A DNA stretch of 64,000 nt from positions 1 through 64,000 of the forward strand of contig CAWIDG010000024.1 of the NCBI GenBank assembly GCA_963834875.1, in the 5' to 3' direction. This stretch comes from DATAGF01 sp963834875 (GTDB taxonomy: Bacteria > Actinomycetota > Thermoleophilia > Miltoncostaeales > Miltoncostaeaceae). The notes below the pieces were generated by a model. That model did no database searches and was not told the DNA's origin. It saw only the letters and a program-made list of their open reading frames with translations. The translations under genes were made by a program, and so were the position numbers. Shown piece after piece: positions 37,105 to 46,790 of this stretch. Numbering within the stretch: the stretch's first letter is position 1; each line of letters opens with the position of its first letter.

Positions 37105-38454
37105 ATGAGCACCGAGCCCGGGCTGGGCCTCCCCCTCGCGGACGAGGCGCGCGAGGCCCTGGAGGGCGGCGCGCCGCGAGGGCCGCGAGCTCACGGAGAC
37201 CGAGCGCGCGATCGCCGGCGCCGAGGCGCTGACCCCGCAGGAGGCCATCGCGAGCGTCGAGGCCGCCGACGAGACCGACCCCGGCTCGCGGGCGCCGATG
37301 GTCATCAACCTCGGGCCGCAGCACCCCTCGACCCACGGCGTGCTGCGGCTGATCACCGAGCTCGACGGCGAGGTCATCCGCGACCTGCACCCGGTGATCG
37401 GCTACCTGCACACCGGCATCGAGAAGCAGTGCGAGAACAAGACCTACTGGCAGGCCATCACGCTCGTGACGCGGATGGACTACCTGGCCTCGTTCTTCAA
37501 CATCCACGCGTACGCCATGGCGGTCGAGCGCCTGCTCGAGCTCGAGGTGCCGGACCGCGCCGAGTACCTGCGCGTGATCATGTCCGAGCTCAACCGCATC
37601 ACCAGCCACCTGGTCTGGCTCGGCACCAGCGGGCTCGAGCTGGGCGCCATCACCCTGCTCTTCTACACCTACCGCGAGCGCGAGAAGGCGCTCGACCTCT
37701 GCGAGATGATCGCGGGGGACCGCATGAACACGCGGTTCTTCCAGGTGGGGGGCTGCGCCGACGACATGCCCCCGGGGTTCGAGCAGCGGCTGCGCGCCTT
37801 CATCGACGAGATGCCCGGGCGCATCGACGACTACGAGGACCTGCTGTCGAGCAACCCGATCTGGCTCGACCGCACCAAGGGGATCGGCGTGCTGCCCGCC
37901 GAGGAGCTGCTCGACCTCGGCGTCACCGGGCCCGCCCTGCGCGCCGCGGGGGTGGACCTCGACCTGCGAAAGACGGCGCCGTACTCGGGCTACGAGCACT
38001 TCGACTTCCAGGTGCCGCTGGGGGTGAACGGCGACGCCTACGACCGCTACGCCCTCCGCGTGCGCGAGATGCGCGAGTCGGTGCGGATCATCGGCCAGGC
38101 GCTCGACGGCATGCCGGAGGGCCGCCACATCGCCGACGACCGCAAGGTGGTGCTGCCGCCGCGCGCCGAGCTCGCCACCTCGATGGAGGCGCTGATCCAC
38201 CACTTCAAGCTCGTCACCGAGGGCTTCCACGTCCCCGAGGGCGAGGCCTACGCGGCGGTGGAGAGCCCGCGCGGCGAGCTGGGCTGCTACGTGGCCGCCG
38301 ACGGGTCGCCCAAGCCGCGCCGGGTGCACGTGCGCGACCCCAGCTTCGTGAACCTCCAGGCGCTGCGGCCGATGGCGCGCGGCGCCTACCTGGCCGACCT
38401 GATCACGATGATCGGCTCCCTCGACAACGTCATGGGGGGGGTCGAGACCGATGA
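37105..38454 (+). CDS. nuoD: NADH-quinone oxidoreductase subunit D (frameshifted at both ends)
   Basis: 49 kDa subunit forming the quinone pocket with NuoB. Core: VINLGPQHPSTHGVLRLITE, HTGIEKQCENKTYWQAITLV, NRITSHLVWLGTSGLELGAI, and ALRPMARGAYLADLITMIGS. An inserted C near 37165 shifts the N-terminal 20 codons. At the C-terminus a duplicated GA (GTCGAGACCGATGA) hides the normal ending MGGVDR-stop. Removing it gives a stop at 38452-38454 that overlaps the nuoE ATG. As written, nuoD reads through into nuoE, which is an artefact. Confidence 0.9.
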   Translation: MSTEPGLGLPLADEAREALEGGAPRGPRAHGDRARDRRRRGADPAGGHRERRGRRRDRPRLAGADGHQPRAAAPLDPRRAAADHRARRRGHPRPAPGDRLPAHRHREAVREQDLLAGHHARDADGLPGLVLQHPRVRHGGRAPARARGAGPRRVPARDHVRAQPHHQPPGLARHQRARAGRHHPALLHLPRAREGARPLRDDRGGPHEHAVLPGGGLRRRHAPGVRAAAARLHRRDARAHRRLRGPAVEQPDLARPHQGDRRAARRGAARPRRHRARPARRGGGPRPAKDGAVLGLRALRLPGAAGGERRRLRPLRPPRARDARVGADHRPGARRHAGGPPHRRRPQGGAAAARRARHLDGGADPPLQARHRGLPRPRGRGLRGGGEPARRAGLLRGRRRVAQAAPGARARPQLREPPGAAADGARRLPGRPDHDDRLPRQRHGGGRDR

Positions 38455-38953
38455 CCGCCGACGAGGTGCGGGCCCACATCGAGCCCGCTGCGCGCCCGAG
38501 TTCGCCGAGGAGCGCTCGCTGGTCCTGCCCGCGCTGAAGTTCGCCCAGACCGAGAAGGGCCATCTCACCCAGGAGGACCTCGCCGCGGTGGCCGAGGCCG
38601 TCAACCTGACGCCGGCCTACGTCGAGAGCATCGCCTCGTTCTACGACCGGCTCTACCTGCACCCCACCGGCACGCGGGTGGTCTCGGTCTGCATCACCCT
38701 CTCCTGCATGCTGCGGGGCTCGGACGAGCTGCTGGAGCACATCTGCGAGCGCGAGGGGCTGCCTCACGGCGGCGGCACCACCGACGACGGCGCGATCACC
38801 GTGCAGGAGGCCCAGTGCCTGGGCTACTGCGACCGGGCGCCGTGCCTGCAGGTCGACGCGCAGGAGACCGCCGGCCCGCTGACCCTGGACGACGCCGACC
38901 GGCTGCTCGACGGGCTGCGCGAGGCCCCGCGCCCCGAGCGCCTCTGGAGATAG
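38451..38953 (+). CDS. nuoE: NADH-quinone oxidoreductase subunit E (frameshift near start)
   Basis: 24 kDa thioredoxin-fold subunit with one [2Fe-2S] cluster (N1a). The start ATG 38451 gives TADEVRAHIEP; two inserted C bases near 38485 and 38498 shift the frame. After them: KFAQTEKGHLTQEDLAAVAE, TPAYVESIASFYDRLYLHPT, and the cluster ligands in CITLSCMLRGSDELLEHICE and QEAQCLGYCDRAPCLQVDAQ. Ends at TAG 38951-38953, immediately before the nuoF GTG. About 167 residues, normal length. Confidence 0.88.
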
Positions 38954-40258
38954 GTGCCCGAGAGCTACATCGTCTACCGCCATCGCGCGGCGGGCCGTCC
39001 TCTCACGGAGCTCGCCGACTACCGGCGCGAGGGCGGCTACGAGGCCCTGCGGAGGGCCCTGCAGGAGCTCGACCGCGACGAGGCCGTCTACCAGTTCGTG
39101 CGCTCGGGGCTCCGGGGCCGGGGCGGCGCCGGCTTCCCGATGGGGCGGAAGGCGAGCTTCATCCCGAAGGACTCGGCGCTGCCGGCCTACGTGGTCTGCA
39201 ACGCCGACGAGAGCGAGCCGGGCACCTTCAAGGACCGGGAGCTGATGGAGCACAACCCCTTCCAGCTCCTGGAGGGCGTCACGATCGCGGGCTACGCGAT
39301 CGGCGCCGCCCGCGGCTACATCTACATCCGCGGCGAGTACGAGCACCAGGCGCGCGTCCTCGAGCACGCGATCTCGCAGGCCCGGGAGGCCGGGATGCTC
39401 GGGGCCGGCGTGATGGGCTCGTCGTTCGACTTCGACATCACGCTCTACCGGGGGGCGGGCGCCTACATCTGCGGCGAGGAGACGGCGCTGCTCGAGAGCC
39501 TCGAGGGCAAGCGCGGCCAGCCGCGGCTGAAGCCGCCCTTCCCGGCGGTGGCCGGGCTCTACGCGTCGCCCACGCTGATCAACAACGTCGAGACGCTCGC
39601 CGCGATCCCGCCGATCGTGGAGCGGGGGGCCGACTGGTACGCCGGGGTCGGCACCGAGAAGAGCACGGGCACCAAGCTCTTCTCGGTCTCGGGCCACGTC
39701 CTGCGCCCGGGCAACTACGAGGTCGTCATGGGCGACACCACCCTGCGCGAGCTGCTGTTCGACATCGCCGGGGGCTTCCGGCCGGGCCGGGAGTTCAGGG
39801 CCGCCTGGGTGGGCGGCTCGAGCGTGAACGTGGTCGGCGCCGACGCGCTCGACACGCCGCTCGACTACGAGTCCCTGGCGGCCGCCGGCACCTCCCTCGG
39901 CTGCGCCGGCTGCATCGTCATGGACGACTCGGGCTCGATCGTGCGGTCCACGCTGCGGCTGGCGCACTTCTACCGGCACGAGTCGTGCGGCAAGTGCACG
40001 CCCTGCCGCGAGGGCATGCTGTGGCTCGAGCGCATCCTGGAGCGGATCGTCAACGGCCGCGGGCGCATGGAGGACCTCGAGCTGATCGAGTCGGTCGGCG
40101 GCCGCATCAACGGCCGGGTGCTCTGCGCGCTGGCCGACACGGGGATCCTGCCCGTGCTGAGCGCGGTGCAGCGCTTCCGGGACGACTTCGTGCGCGCGAT
40201 CGAGAACGGGGGCGACCCGCGTCCGGAGCCCATGATGGAGGTGGCGGTCGGTGGCTGA
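38954..40258 (+). CDS. nuoF: NADH-quinone oxidoreductase subunit F
   Basis: Intact, 434 residues. NADH-oxidising subunit with FMN and cluster N3. GLRGRGGAGFPMGRKASFIP is the NADH site, then VCNADESEPGTFKDRELMEH and GAGAYICGEETALLESLEGK (FMN site). The [4Fe-4S] ligands are in HESCGKCTPCREGMLWLERI and GRVLCALADTG. The GTG start follows the nuoE stop with no gap. The stop overlaps the GTG of nuoG. It works with NuoE and NuoG as the electron-input module. Confidence 0.96.
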   Translation: MPESYIVYRHRAAGRPLTELADYRREGGYEALRRALQELDRDEAVYQFVRSGLRGRGGAGFPMGRKASFIPKDSALPAYVVCNADESEPGTFKDRELMEHNPFQLLEGVTIAGYAIGAARGYIYIRGEYEHQARVLEHAISQAREAGMLGAGVMGSSFDFDITLYRGAGAYICGEETALLESLEGKRGQPRLKPPFPAVAGLYASPTLINNVETLAAIPPIVERGADWYAGVGTEKSTGTKLFSVSGHVLRPGNYEVVMGDTTLRELLFDIAGGFRPGREFRAAWVGGSSVNVVGADALDTPLDYESLAAAGTSLGCAGCIVMDDSGSIVRSTLRLAHFYRHESCGKCTPCREGMLWLERILERIVNGRGRMEDLELIESVGGRINGRVLCALADTGILPVLSAVQRFRDDFVRAIENGGDPRPEPMMEVAVGG

Positions 40259-42543
40259 CTACGCCCCCGTCAACCTGACCGCCCCCGACCAGGTGGAGTT
40301 CGAGCTCAACGGGCGCCGGGTGGCGGCGCCCGGGGGGACGATGCTGGTCAACGCCGCGTACGCCCACGGCGTCGAGGTGCCGGTCTTCTGCTACGAGCCG
40401 CGCCTGGGGGCCGCCATCGGCGCGTGCCGCATGTGCCTGGTCGAGGTGGAGGGCATGCGCGGCCTGCAGACCGCCTGCAGCACGCCGGTGACCCCCGACA
40501 TGGTCGTGAGCACCACCTCCGAGGCGGCGCGCGACGGCCACGACGGCGTCCTGGAGCTCCTGCTCGAGAACCACCCGCTCGACTGCCCGGTCTGCGACAA
40601 GGGCGGCGAGTGCCCCCTGCAGGACCGCACCTACAGGTTCGGCCCCCCGACGTCGCGGTTCGTCGAGACCAAGCGCCACTTCCCCAAGCCGCTCGACCTG
40701 TCGTCGCTGATCGCGCTCGACCGCGAGCGCTGCATCTCGTGCTTCCGCTGCGTGCGCTTCAGCCAGGAGGTGGCCGAGGACGGCGCGCTGATCATGGAGG
40801 ACCGCGGCGCCGGCAGCGAGATCGGCACCTTCACCGGCGACGACTACGAGGGCCGGTTCACCGGCAACGTCATCGACCTCTGCCCGGTGGGCGCGCTGAC
40901 GAGCATCCCCTACCGCTTCGTCGCGCGGCCGTGGGACATCCGCAACGCCCCGTCCGTCTGCGGCCACTGCCCGGTGGGCTGCAACGTCGAGCTCACCGAG
41001 CGCGAGGGCCGGATCAGCCGCGTGACGGGCCGGCCCGACCCCAACTACGCCGTCGAGGAGGGGTGGCTCTGCGACAAGGGCCGCTTCGCCTACCCCGGCG
41101 ACTGGTCGCCCGACCGGCTGCGGTCGGCGGTCATCCGCGACGCCGGGCGCACGCGCGACGCGTCCCTCGAGGAGGCCGTCGAGGCGGCGGCGCTCGTGCT
41201 GGGCCGCGGGGGCCGCGCCGGCGTGGTGGTCGGCCCGGGGGCGACGGTCGAGGAGGGCTTCCTGGCCCAGGAGCTCGCCGCCGGGCCCCTGGGCGGCGCG
41301 CCGGTCCAGCGCCTGGGCATCCCCGGCGAGGGCCTCGCCGGCCTGCGCGCCCTGCCGGCGGCGCAGCTGGCCGACATCGACGCCGCGGAGCTCGTGCTGA
41401 TCGTGGGCGGGGACCCCGCCAACCAGCAGCCGGTGGTGGAGCTGCGCGTGCGCAAGGCGCGGCGCGGCGGCGCCCGGGTGGTGTCGGTGGGGTCGCGCCC
41501 CCACGCCCTCGAGGCGCTGGGCGCGGCCGTCCGGGCGGCGCCCGGCGGCCTCGCCGCCGCCCTGTCGGGAGCCGAGCTGCCGGACGCCGAGCGCGTCGTG
41601 GTGCTGTGGGACGAGGCCGACCTCGCCGCCGAGCCCGATGCCGCCGACGCCCTCGCCCGCCTGGCCGAGGGCCTGGGCGCCCCGTGCCTCGAGCTCGGCG
41701 CGGACGTCAACGGCGCCGGCCTGCGGGCGCTCGGGATCGCGGCCGGCGGCGTGCTCGAGGCGGCCGCCGCGGGCGGGATCGACACGCTGCTGACCGTCCA
41801 CGCGGACCCCACGGACGGCCCGGGCGCGTCCGAGTGGGGCTGGGCCCTCGGGCGCGTCCGGGCGCGCGTCGCGATCGCGTCCCACGCCTCCGGCGCGACC
41901 GACTCCGCGACCGTGGTCCTGCCGGCCGCCACCCACTACGAGAGCGAGGGCGTCTACGTCGCGATGAACGGCCGCGCCCAGCGGCTGCGGCCCGCGGCGG
42001 CCCCTCCCGGAGGGCGCCGCGCCCGGGTGGGAGCTGCTGATCGCGCTCGCGCACCGCCTCGGCGCGCCGCCGCCCTACCGCACCGCCGCGCGGGCGTTCG
42101 CGGCCGCGGCGGCCGCGCGGCCGGCGCTGGCGGGCCTCGACTACGACGCCCTCGGGACGCTGGGGGCGCAGGTCCCGGCGGCGGCCGCGCCCACGCCGAA
42201 CGGGCGGCCCGGGCCGCGCGAGCCGGAGGGCACGGGGCTGCCGGTCGTCGCGACCCGGCCGATCTTCGGCGACGCCGCCGCCCACCGCTCGGACGCGCTC
42301 GAGGGGGTGCGCACGTCCGCGGAGCTGGTGCTCCACCCGGTCGAGGCCGCGCGCCGCGGGCTGGCCGACCGCTCGCGGGCGCGGCTGCGCTCGCCCCACG
42401 GCGAGGCGACGCTGCCGGTGCGCCTGGACGCCGCCTGCCTGGAGGGCGTCGCCTACCTGGCGGCCGACGTGCCCGCCTCGGGCGTCGGGCGCCTGCTGCC
42501 GCCGGATCGCGGCCCGGTCCGCGCCGAGGTCTCTGCCGGCCTG
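40251..42543 (+). CDS. nuoG: NADH-quinone oxidoreductase subunit G (frameshifted)
   Basis: 75 kDa iron-sulfur subunit. The N-terminal [2Fe-2S] ferredoxin domain has FCYEPRLGAAIGACRMCLVE. The His-Cys3 cluster is in ENHPLDCPVCDKGGECPLQD, a [4Fe-4S] cluster in RERCISCFRCVRF with IDLCPVGAL, and the extra N7 cluster in VCGHCPVGCNVELTER with WLCDKGRFA. The molybdopterin-like domain follows (SGATDSATVVLPAATHYESE). A frame change near 42005 is followed by WELLIALAHRLGAPPPY and a frame that runs without stop into nuoH, so the true end near 42543 must lie beyond another small error. About 764 residues. Confidence 0.9.
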
Positions 42544-43536
42544 ATGGACGAGACCTTCCTCGTCATCCTCATCAAGGCCGTGGTGGTGGTGTTCGTGCTC
42601 ATCACCGCGTTCGCGTACACGCTCCTGTGGGAGCGCAAGCTGATCGGCCGCTTCCAGGCCCGCTACGGGCCCAACCGCACCGGCCCCGTCGGCTACCTGC
42701 AGCCGCTCGCCGACGTCGTGAAGCTGATCTTCAAGGAGGACTTCGTCCCCCGGGGGGCCAACCGGATCCTCTTCCAGCTCGCGCCGATGATCTCCGTGGT
42801 CGCCGCCGTGGCGGCGGTGGCAGTGATCCCCTTCGGGGAGCCGATCGAGGTCTTCGGCCACAACGTCAACCTCTACGGGGCCGACCTCGACATCGGGGTG
42901 CTGTTCCTGTTCGCGCTCTCGGGCCTCGGCTTCTACGGCCTGATCCTGGGCGGCTGGGCGAGCGGCAACAAGTACAGCCTGCTGGGGGCGGCGCGCACGG
43001 CCGCCCAGCTCGTCTCCTACGAGGTCGCGATGGGCCTGTCGGTGGTCGGGGTCGTGATGATGGCCCAGAGCCTGTCGCTGGTGGACATCGTCAACGCCCA
43101 GGCCGACTCGGTCTGGTACATCCTGCTGCAGCCGGTGGCCTTCGTGATCTTCGCGATCGCCGCGGTCGCCGAGACCAACCGGGCGCCCTTCGACCTGCCG
43201 GAGGCCGAGTCGGAGCTGGTCGGCGGCTACCACACCGAGTACGGCGGCCTGAAGTTCGCGATGTTCTTCCTGGCCGAGTACGTGAACATGATCATCATCT
43301 CGGCCTTCGGGGCCACGCTCTTCCTCGGCGGCTTCTCGGGGCCGGCGCTGCCCGGCTGGCTCTGGCTCGCGATCAAGGTCGCGGCGCTGCTGTTCCTCTT
43401 CATCTGGCTGCGGGCCACGCTGCCGCGGCTGCGCTACGACCGCCTGATGAAGTTCGGCTGGAAGGTGCTGCTGCCGCTGGCGACCCTGAACCTGGTCGTC
43501 ACGGCGGTCGTCGTCGCCCTCGGGTTCGCGGACTAG
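42544..43536 (+). CDS. nuoH: NADH-quinone oxidoreductase subunit H
   Basis: Intact, 330 residues, eight predicted helices. LLWERKLIGRFQARYGPNRT and GYLQPLADVVKLIFKEDFVP form the conserved quinone-site loop with its acidic residues. AETNRAPFDLPEAESELVGG and YHTEYGGLKFAMFFLAEYVN are further signatures. The ATG at 42544 is chosen over in-frame upstream codons because it begins directly at the first membrane helix and a TGATG overlap is present there. It connects the peripheral arm to the membrane arm. Confidence 0.95.
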   Translation: MDETFLVILIKAVVVVFVLITAFAYTLLWERKLIGRFQARYGPNRTGPVGYLQPLADVVKLIFKEDFVPRGANRILFQLAPMISVVAAVAAVAVIPFGEPIEVFGHNVNLYGADLDIGVLFLFALSGLGFYGLILGGWASGNKYSLLGAARTAAQLVSYEVAMGLSVVGVVMMAQSLSLVDIVNAQADSVWYILLQPVAFVIFAIAAVAETNRAPFDLPEAESELVGGYHTEYGGLKFAMFFLAEYVNMIIISAFGATLFLGGFSGPALPGWLWLAIKVAALLFLFIWLRATLPRLRYDRLMKFGWKVLLPLATLNLVVTAVVVALGFAD

Positions 43537-43548
43537 GGACGGGGAGCC

Positions 43549-44004
43549 ATGCCGATCGAGGACTCGCTCAAGGGCTTCGCCGTCACCTTCCGCACGATGC
43601 TGAAGCGGCCCGAGACGATCGGCTACCCGGAGCGCAAGACGCCCGTGTTCCCGCGCTTCCGCGGCCGCCACCGCCTCTGGCGCCACGAGAACGGCCTCGA
43701 GAAGTGCGTCGGGTGCTCGCTGTGCGTGGCGGCGTGCCCGGCCGACTGCATCCGCGTCGTGGCCGAGGAGAACACGCCCGAGCACCGCGTCTCCTCGGGC
43801 GAGCGGTACGCGCGCATCTACGAGATCAACATGGCCCGCTGCATCTTCTGCGGCTACTGCGAGCTCGCGTGCCCGTTCGACGCCATCACGCTGGAGAACG
43901 AGTACGAGATGTCGGAGCGCACCCGCGCCGAGCTGATCTACGACAAGGAGATGCTGCTGGCGCCCCACCCCAAGCCGGTGCCCGTGCGCGCCGAGGTCCC
44001 GTAG
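43549..44004 (+). CDS. nuoI: NADH-quinone oxidoreductase subunit I
   Basis: Intact, 151 residues. It carries two [4Fe-4S] clusters (N6a, N6b) bound by EKCVGCSLCVAACPADCIRV and ARCIFCGYCELACPFDAITL-type motifs. The N-terminus includes MLKRPETIGYPERKTPVFPR, a conserved amphipathic part that lies along the membrane. It passes electrons from NuoG towards NuoB. The gene follows nuoH by 12 nt with a GGAG-like ribosome site. Its TAG stop is part of a TAGGCT hexamer upstream of nuoJ. Confidence 0.96.
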   Translation: MPIEDSLKGFAVTFRTMLKRPETIGYPERKTPVFPRFRGRHRLWRHENGLEKCVGCSLCVAACPADCIRVVAEENTPEHRVSSGERYARIYEINMARCIFCGYCELACPFDAITLENEYEMSERTRAELIYDKEMLLAPHPKPVPVRAEVP

Positions 44005-44015
44005 GCTCGGCCGCC

Positions 44016-44542
44016 GTGGGTGAGCAGATCGTCTTCGGCTTCGCCGCCGCCGCGGCCCTCGTGTCCGCGGTGCTGGTCATCACCCTGAAGGGGCCCTTCC
44101 GCGCCACCGTCGCCCTCATCGGGACGCTGCTGTCGCTGGCGGTGCTGTTCGTGCTGCTGCTGGCGCCCGTTCGTGGCCGCGATCCAGGTCATCGTGTACG
44201 CGGGCGCGATCGTCGTGCTGTTCCTGTTCGTGATCGCCTACCTCGGCGAGCGGCCGGTGGCGGAGATCGGGGACCGCCTCGGCAAGTACGCGGTGTTCGC
44301 GTGGATCGCGGTGATCGCCCTCGCGGTGCAGGGGGTCGTCGTGCTCGCGACGACCGACCTGCCGGGCTTCCGCGACGACCCCAAGCGAGGTCGGGGACAT
44401 CGGCAGCCCCGAGGCGATCGGGCGCTCGTTCGTGGACCAGTACATCGTCCCGTTCGAGGCGACCTCGCTGGCGCTGCTGGTCGCGGCGGTCGGCGCGGTG
44501 CTGCTCGCCAAGCGGGCCGTCCGGTCGGAGGGGGGCCGGTGA
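44016..44542 (+). CDS. nuoJ: NADH-quinone oxidoreductase subunit J (two frameshifts)
   Basis: Membrane subunit with five helices. It begins GEQIVFGFAAAAALVSAVLV, then TLKGPFRATVALIGTLLSLA. An inserted G near 44170 (before TTCGTGGCC) breaks the frame; the next part is AIQVIVYAGAIVVLFLFVIA, the conserved pi-bulge helix. A second change near 44390 leads to GSPEAIGRSFVDQYIVPFEA and TSLALLVAAVGAVLLAKRAV. The stop TGA at 44540-44542 overlaps the nuoK GTG. A TAGGCT 14 nt before its GTG may be an internal promoter. Confidence 0.88.
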
Positions 44543-44862
44543 TCGGCGAGGCCGTCAACGGGGTCCCCCTCATCCTCTACATCGGGCTGTCGGGGGCGCT
44601 GTTCCTGATCGGCCTGCTGGGGGTGATGATCCGCCGCAACCCCCTGCTGCTGCTGCTGGCGGTGGAGCTGCTGCTGAACTCGGCCAACCTGTCGCTGGTG
44701 GCGTTCAGCCGCTACTGGAGCGTGACCGACGGCCAGGTCTTCGCGCTGGTCGTGATGGTCGTGGCCGCCACCGAGGTCGTGATCGGCCTCGGGCTCGTCG
44801 TCGCGGTCTTCCGCCAGCGCATGGCGCTGGACGTCAACCAGATGTCGACGCTGAAGGGCTAA
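44539..44862 (+). CDS. nuoK: NADH-quinone oxidoreductase subunit K
   Basis: Intact, 107 residues, three membrane helices. LILYIGLSGALFLIGLLGVM, then RRNPLLLLLAVELLLNSANL with the conserved intramembrane Glu (VELLLN), and FALVVMVVAATEVVIGLGLV with the second Glu. Both belong to the proton-transfer chain between NuoH and the antiporter-like subunits. The GTG start overlaps the nuoJ stop by four bases. Confidence 0.95.
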   Translation: MIGEAVNGVPLILYIGLSGALFLIGLLGVMIRRNPLLLLLAVELLLNSANLSLVAFSRYWSVTDGQVFALVVMVVAATEVVIGLGLVVAVFRQRMALDVNQMSTLKG

Positions 44863-44868
44863 GGACCG

Positions 44869-46784
44869 CTGGCCCCCGCCGTCCTCGGGTGGATCGTCCT
44901 CGGGCTGCCGCTGCTCGGGTGCGTCGTCCTGTCGCTGTGGCCCGGCGAGCCCGACCGCCGTATCACCCGCGCGATCGGCGTCGGCCTGCCGGCGCTCGGC
45001 TTCGCGCTGACGCTCGCGATCTTCTTCGTGTTCCTCGGCCGGGAGGCCGACGACCGGATCGAGGTCGAACTCGCTCTACGAGTGGATCGAGATCGGCGAC
45101 CTGACCGTCAACCTCGCCGATCCAGATCGACGTCCTGTCGGTCTTCATGATGCTGATCATCACCGGCGTCGGGTCGCTGATCCTCCTCTACTCCACCGAG
45201 TACATGGCGCCCGACCGCGACTACCGGCGCTTCTTCGCGGAGATGAGCTTCTTCGTCTTCGCGATGCTGCTGCTGGTCGAGGCGGCGAACTTCCTCTTCC
45301 TGATCGTGGGATGGGCGTTCGTGGGCCTCGCCTCGTACCTGCTGATCGGCTACTACTACGAGCGCCCGTCGGCGGTCGCCGCCGCCAAGAAGGCGTTCGT
45401 CGTGAACGTGATCGGCGACGTCGGCATGGTGCTCGCGGCCTTCCTCCTGATCCGGGAGCTGGGCAGCCTCGACTACGGCGTCGTGTTCGCGACCGCGCCG
45501 GAGGGGCTGGGGCAGGGCTCGGGGGTCGCCGAGGCGGTGGCGCTGCTGCTGCTCGTCGGCGCCGCGGCCAAGAGCGCCCAGATCCCCCTCCACACATGGC
45601 TGCCCGACGCGATGGAGGGCCCGACCCCGGTCAGCGCCCTCATCCACGCCGCCACCATGGTCACCGCCGGCGTCTACCTGATCGTGCGCTGCAACGTGCT
45701 CTACGAGCTCGCGCCGTACGCCGGCGACATCGTCGCCGTGATCGGGGCGCTGACGCTCTTCGTGGCCGCGACGATCGCCTTCGTCCAGGAGGACATCAAG
45801 CGGGTGCTCGCGTGGAGCACCGTGAGCCAGATCGGCTACATGATCATGGCCGCCGGGCTGGGCCTCTACGGCAGCTCGATGTTCCACCTGCTGACGCACG
45901 CCTTCTTCAAGGCCCTGCTCTTCCTGGCCGTCGGCATCGTCATCCACGCGCTCGCCGGGCAGCAGAGCCTGGACCGGATGGGCGGGTTGCGCCGGCACCT
46001 CCCGCTGGCGAACGCCGGCGTGCTCGTCGGCTGCCTGGCGATCGCCGGGATCCCGCCGTTCTCCGGCTTCTTCAGCAAGGACGAGATCATCGCCGGGGCG
46101 CTGGACTCCGGCGACCTCGGGGTCGTGCTCGGGATCGTCGGCATCCTCGGCGCCGGGCTGACGGCGTTCTACATGTTCCGCCTCTACTTCCGGGCCTTCT
46201 GGGGGCCGCGGCCCGAGGGCGGGTACGACGTCCCCCGCCCCCACCCCTCCGGCCGGGCCATGGCCGTGCCGGTGATCGTCCTGGCGATCGGCGCCACGTT
46301 CATCGGCTGGCTGCAGGTGCCGGGCGGCTGGCAGCTGGTCAACGACTGGCTCGAGCCGGCCCTGACCGCGGCGCCCGACATCGAGGTCTCGACGGCCGCC
46401 GAGGTGGTCGCGTCGGTCGCCAGCGTCGCCCTGTGCCTGGCGGCGATCGCCCTCGCGTGGTGGGTCTTCGTCGCCGACCCGGCCCGGCGGGCGCGGCTCG
46501 CCGCCGTCGCGCCGGCGACGCGCGACCTGCTGGCCGACCAGTACCGCTTCGACGAGGTCTACGAGCAGGCCGTCGTGCAGCCCGGGCGCGACCTGGGCGA
46601 CGTCCTGACGGTCAACGTCGAGCGCTACGGCGTCCAGGGGGCCATGGAGGGCATGGCCCGCTCGCTGGTCAACGCCGGCCGCGGCCTGCGCGCGGCCCAG
46701 ACCGGCCTGGTGCGCACGTACGCGTTCGCGATGATCGCCGGGGCGGCGATCGTCGGGGTCATCTTCGCGCTGGCGATGCGGTAG
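44869..46784 (+). CDS. nuoL: NADH-quinone oxidoreductase subunit L (frameshifted near the start)
   Basis: Antiporter-like proton-pumping subunit with the long lateral helix. The N-terminus reads APAVLGWIVLGLPLLGCVVL; inserted bases near 45068 (GTCGAACTCG) and 45120 shift the frame, after which it is continuous to the end. Key regions are VGWAFVGLASYLLIGYYYER, AAKSAQIPLHTWLPDAMEGP (broken-helix Lys/His) and ALIHAATMVTAGVYLIVRCN. The first codon is CTG at 44869, preceded by AAGGA; CTG is unusual and could be a misread GTG. About 638 residues repaired. Confidence 0.92.
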
Positions 46785-46790
46785 GCCGGC

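Noticed and set aside
37298..38953. A natural NuoD-NuoE fusion protein.
   Set aside because: Three small insertions explain it, and removing them restores canonical ends for both subunits.
36953..39979. A 1008-codon open frame opposite nuoC-nuoF, and similar ones opposite nuoL-M (45108-48020) and ileS.
   Set aside because: High G+C removes stops from antisense frames; composition is shadow-like and conserved complex I or IleRS genes lie on the other strand.
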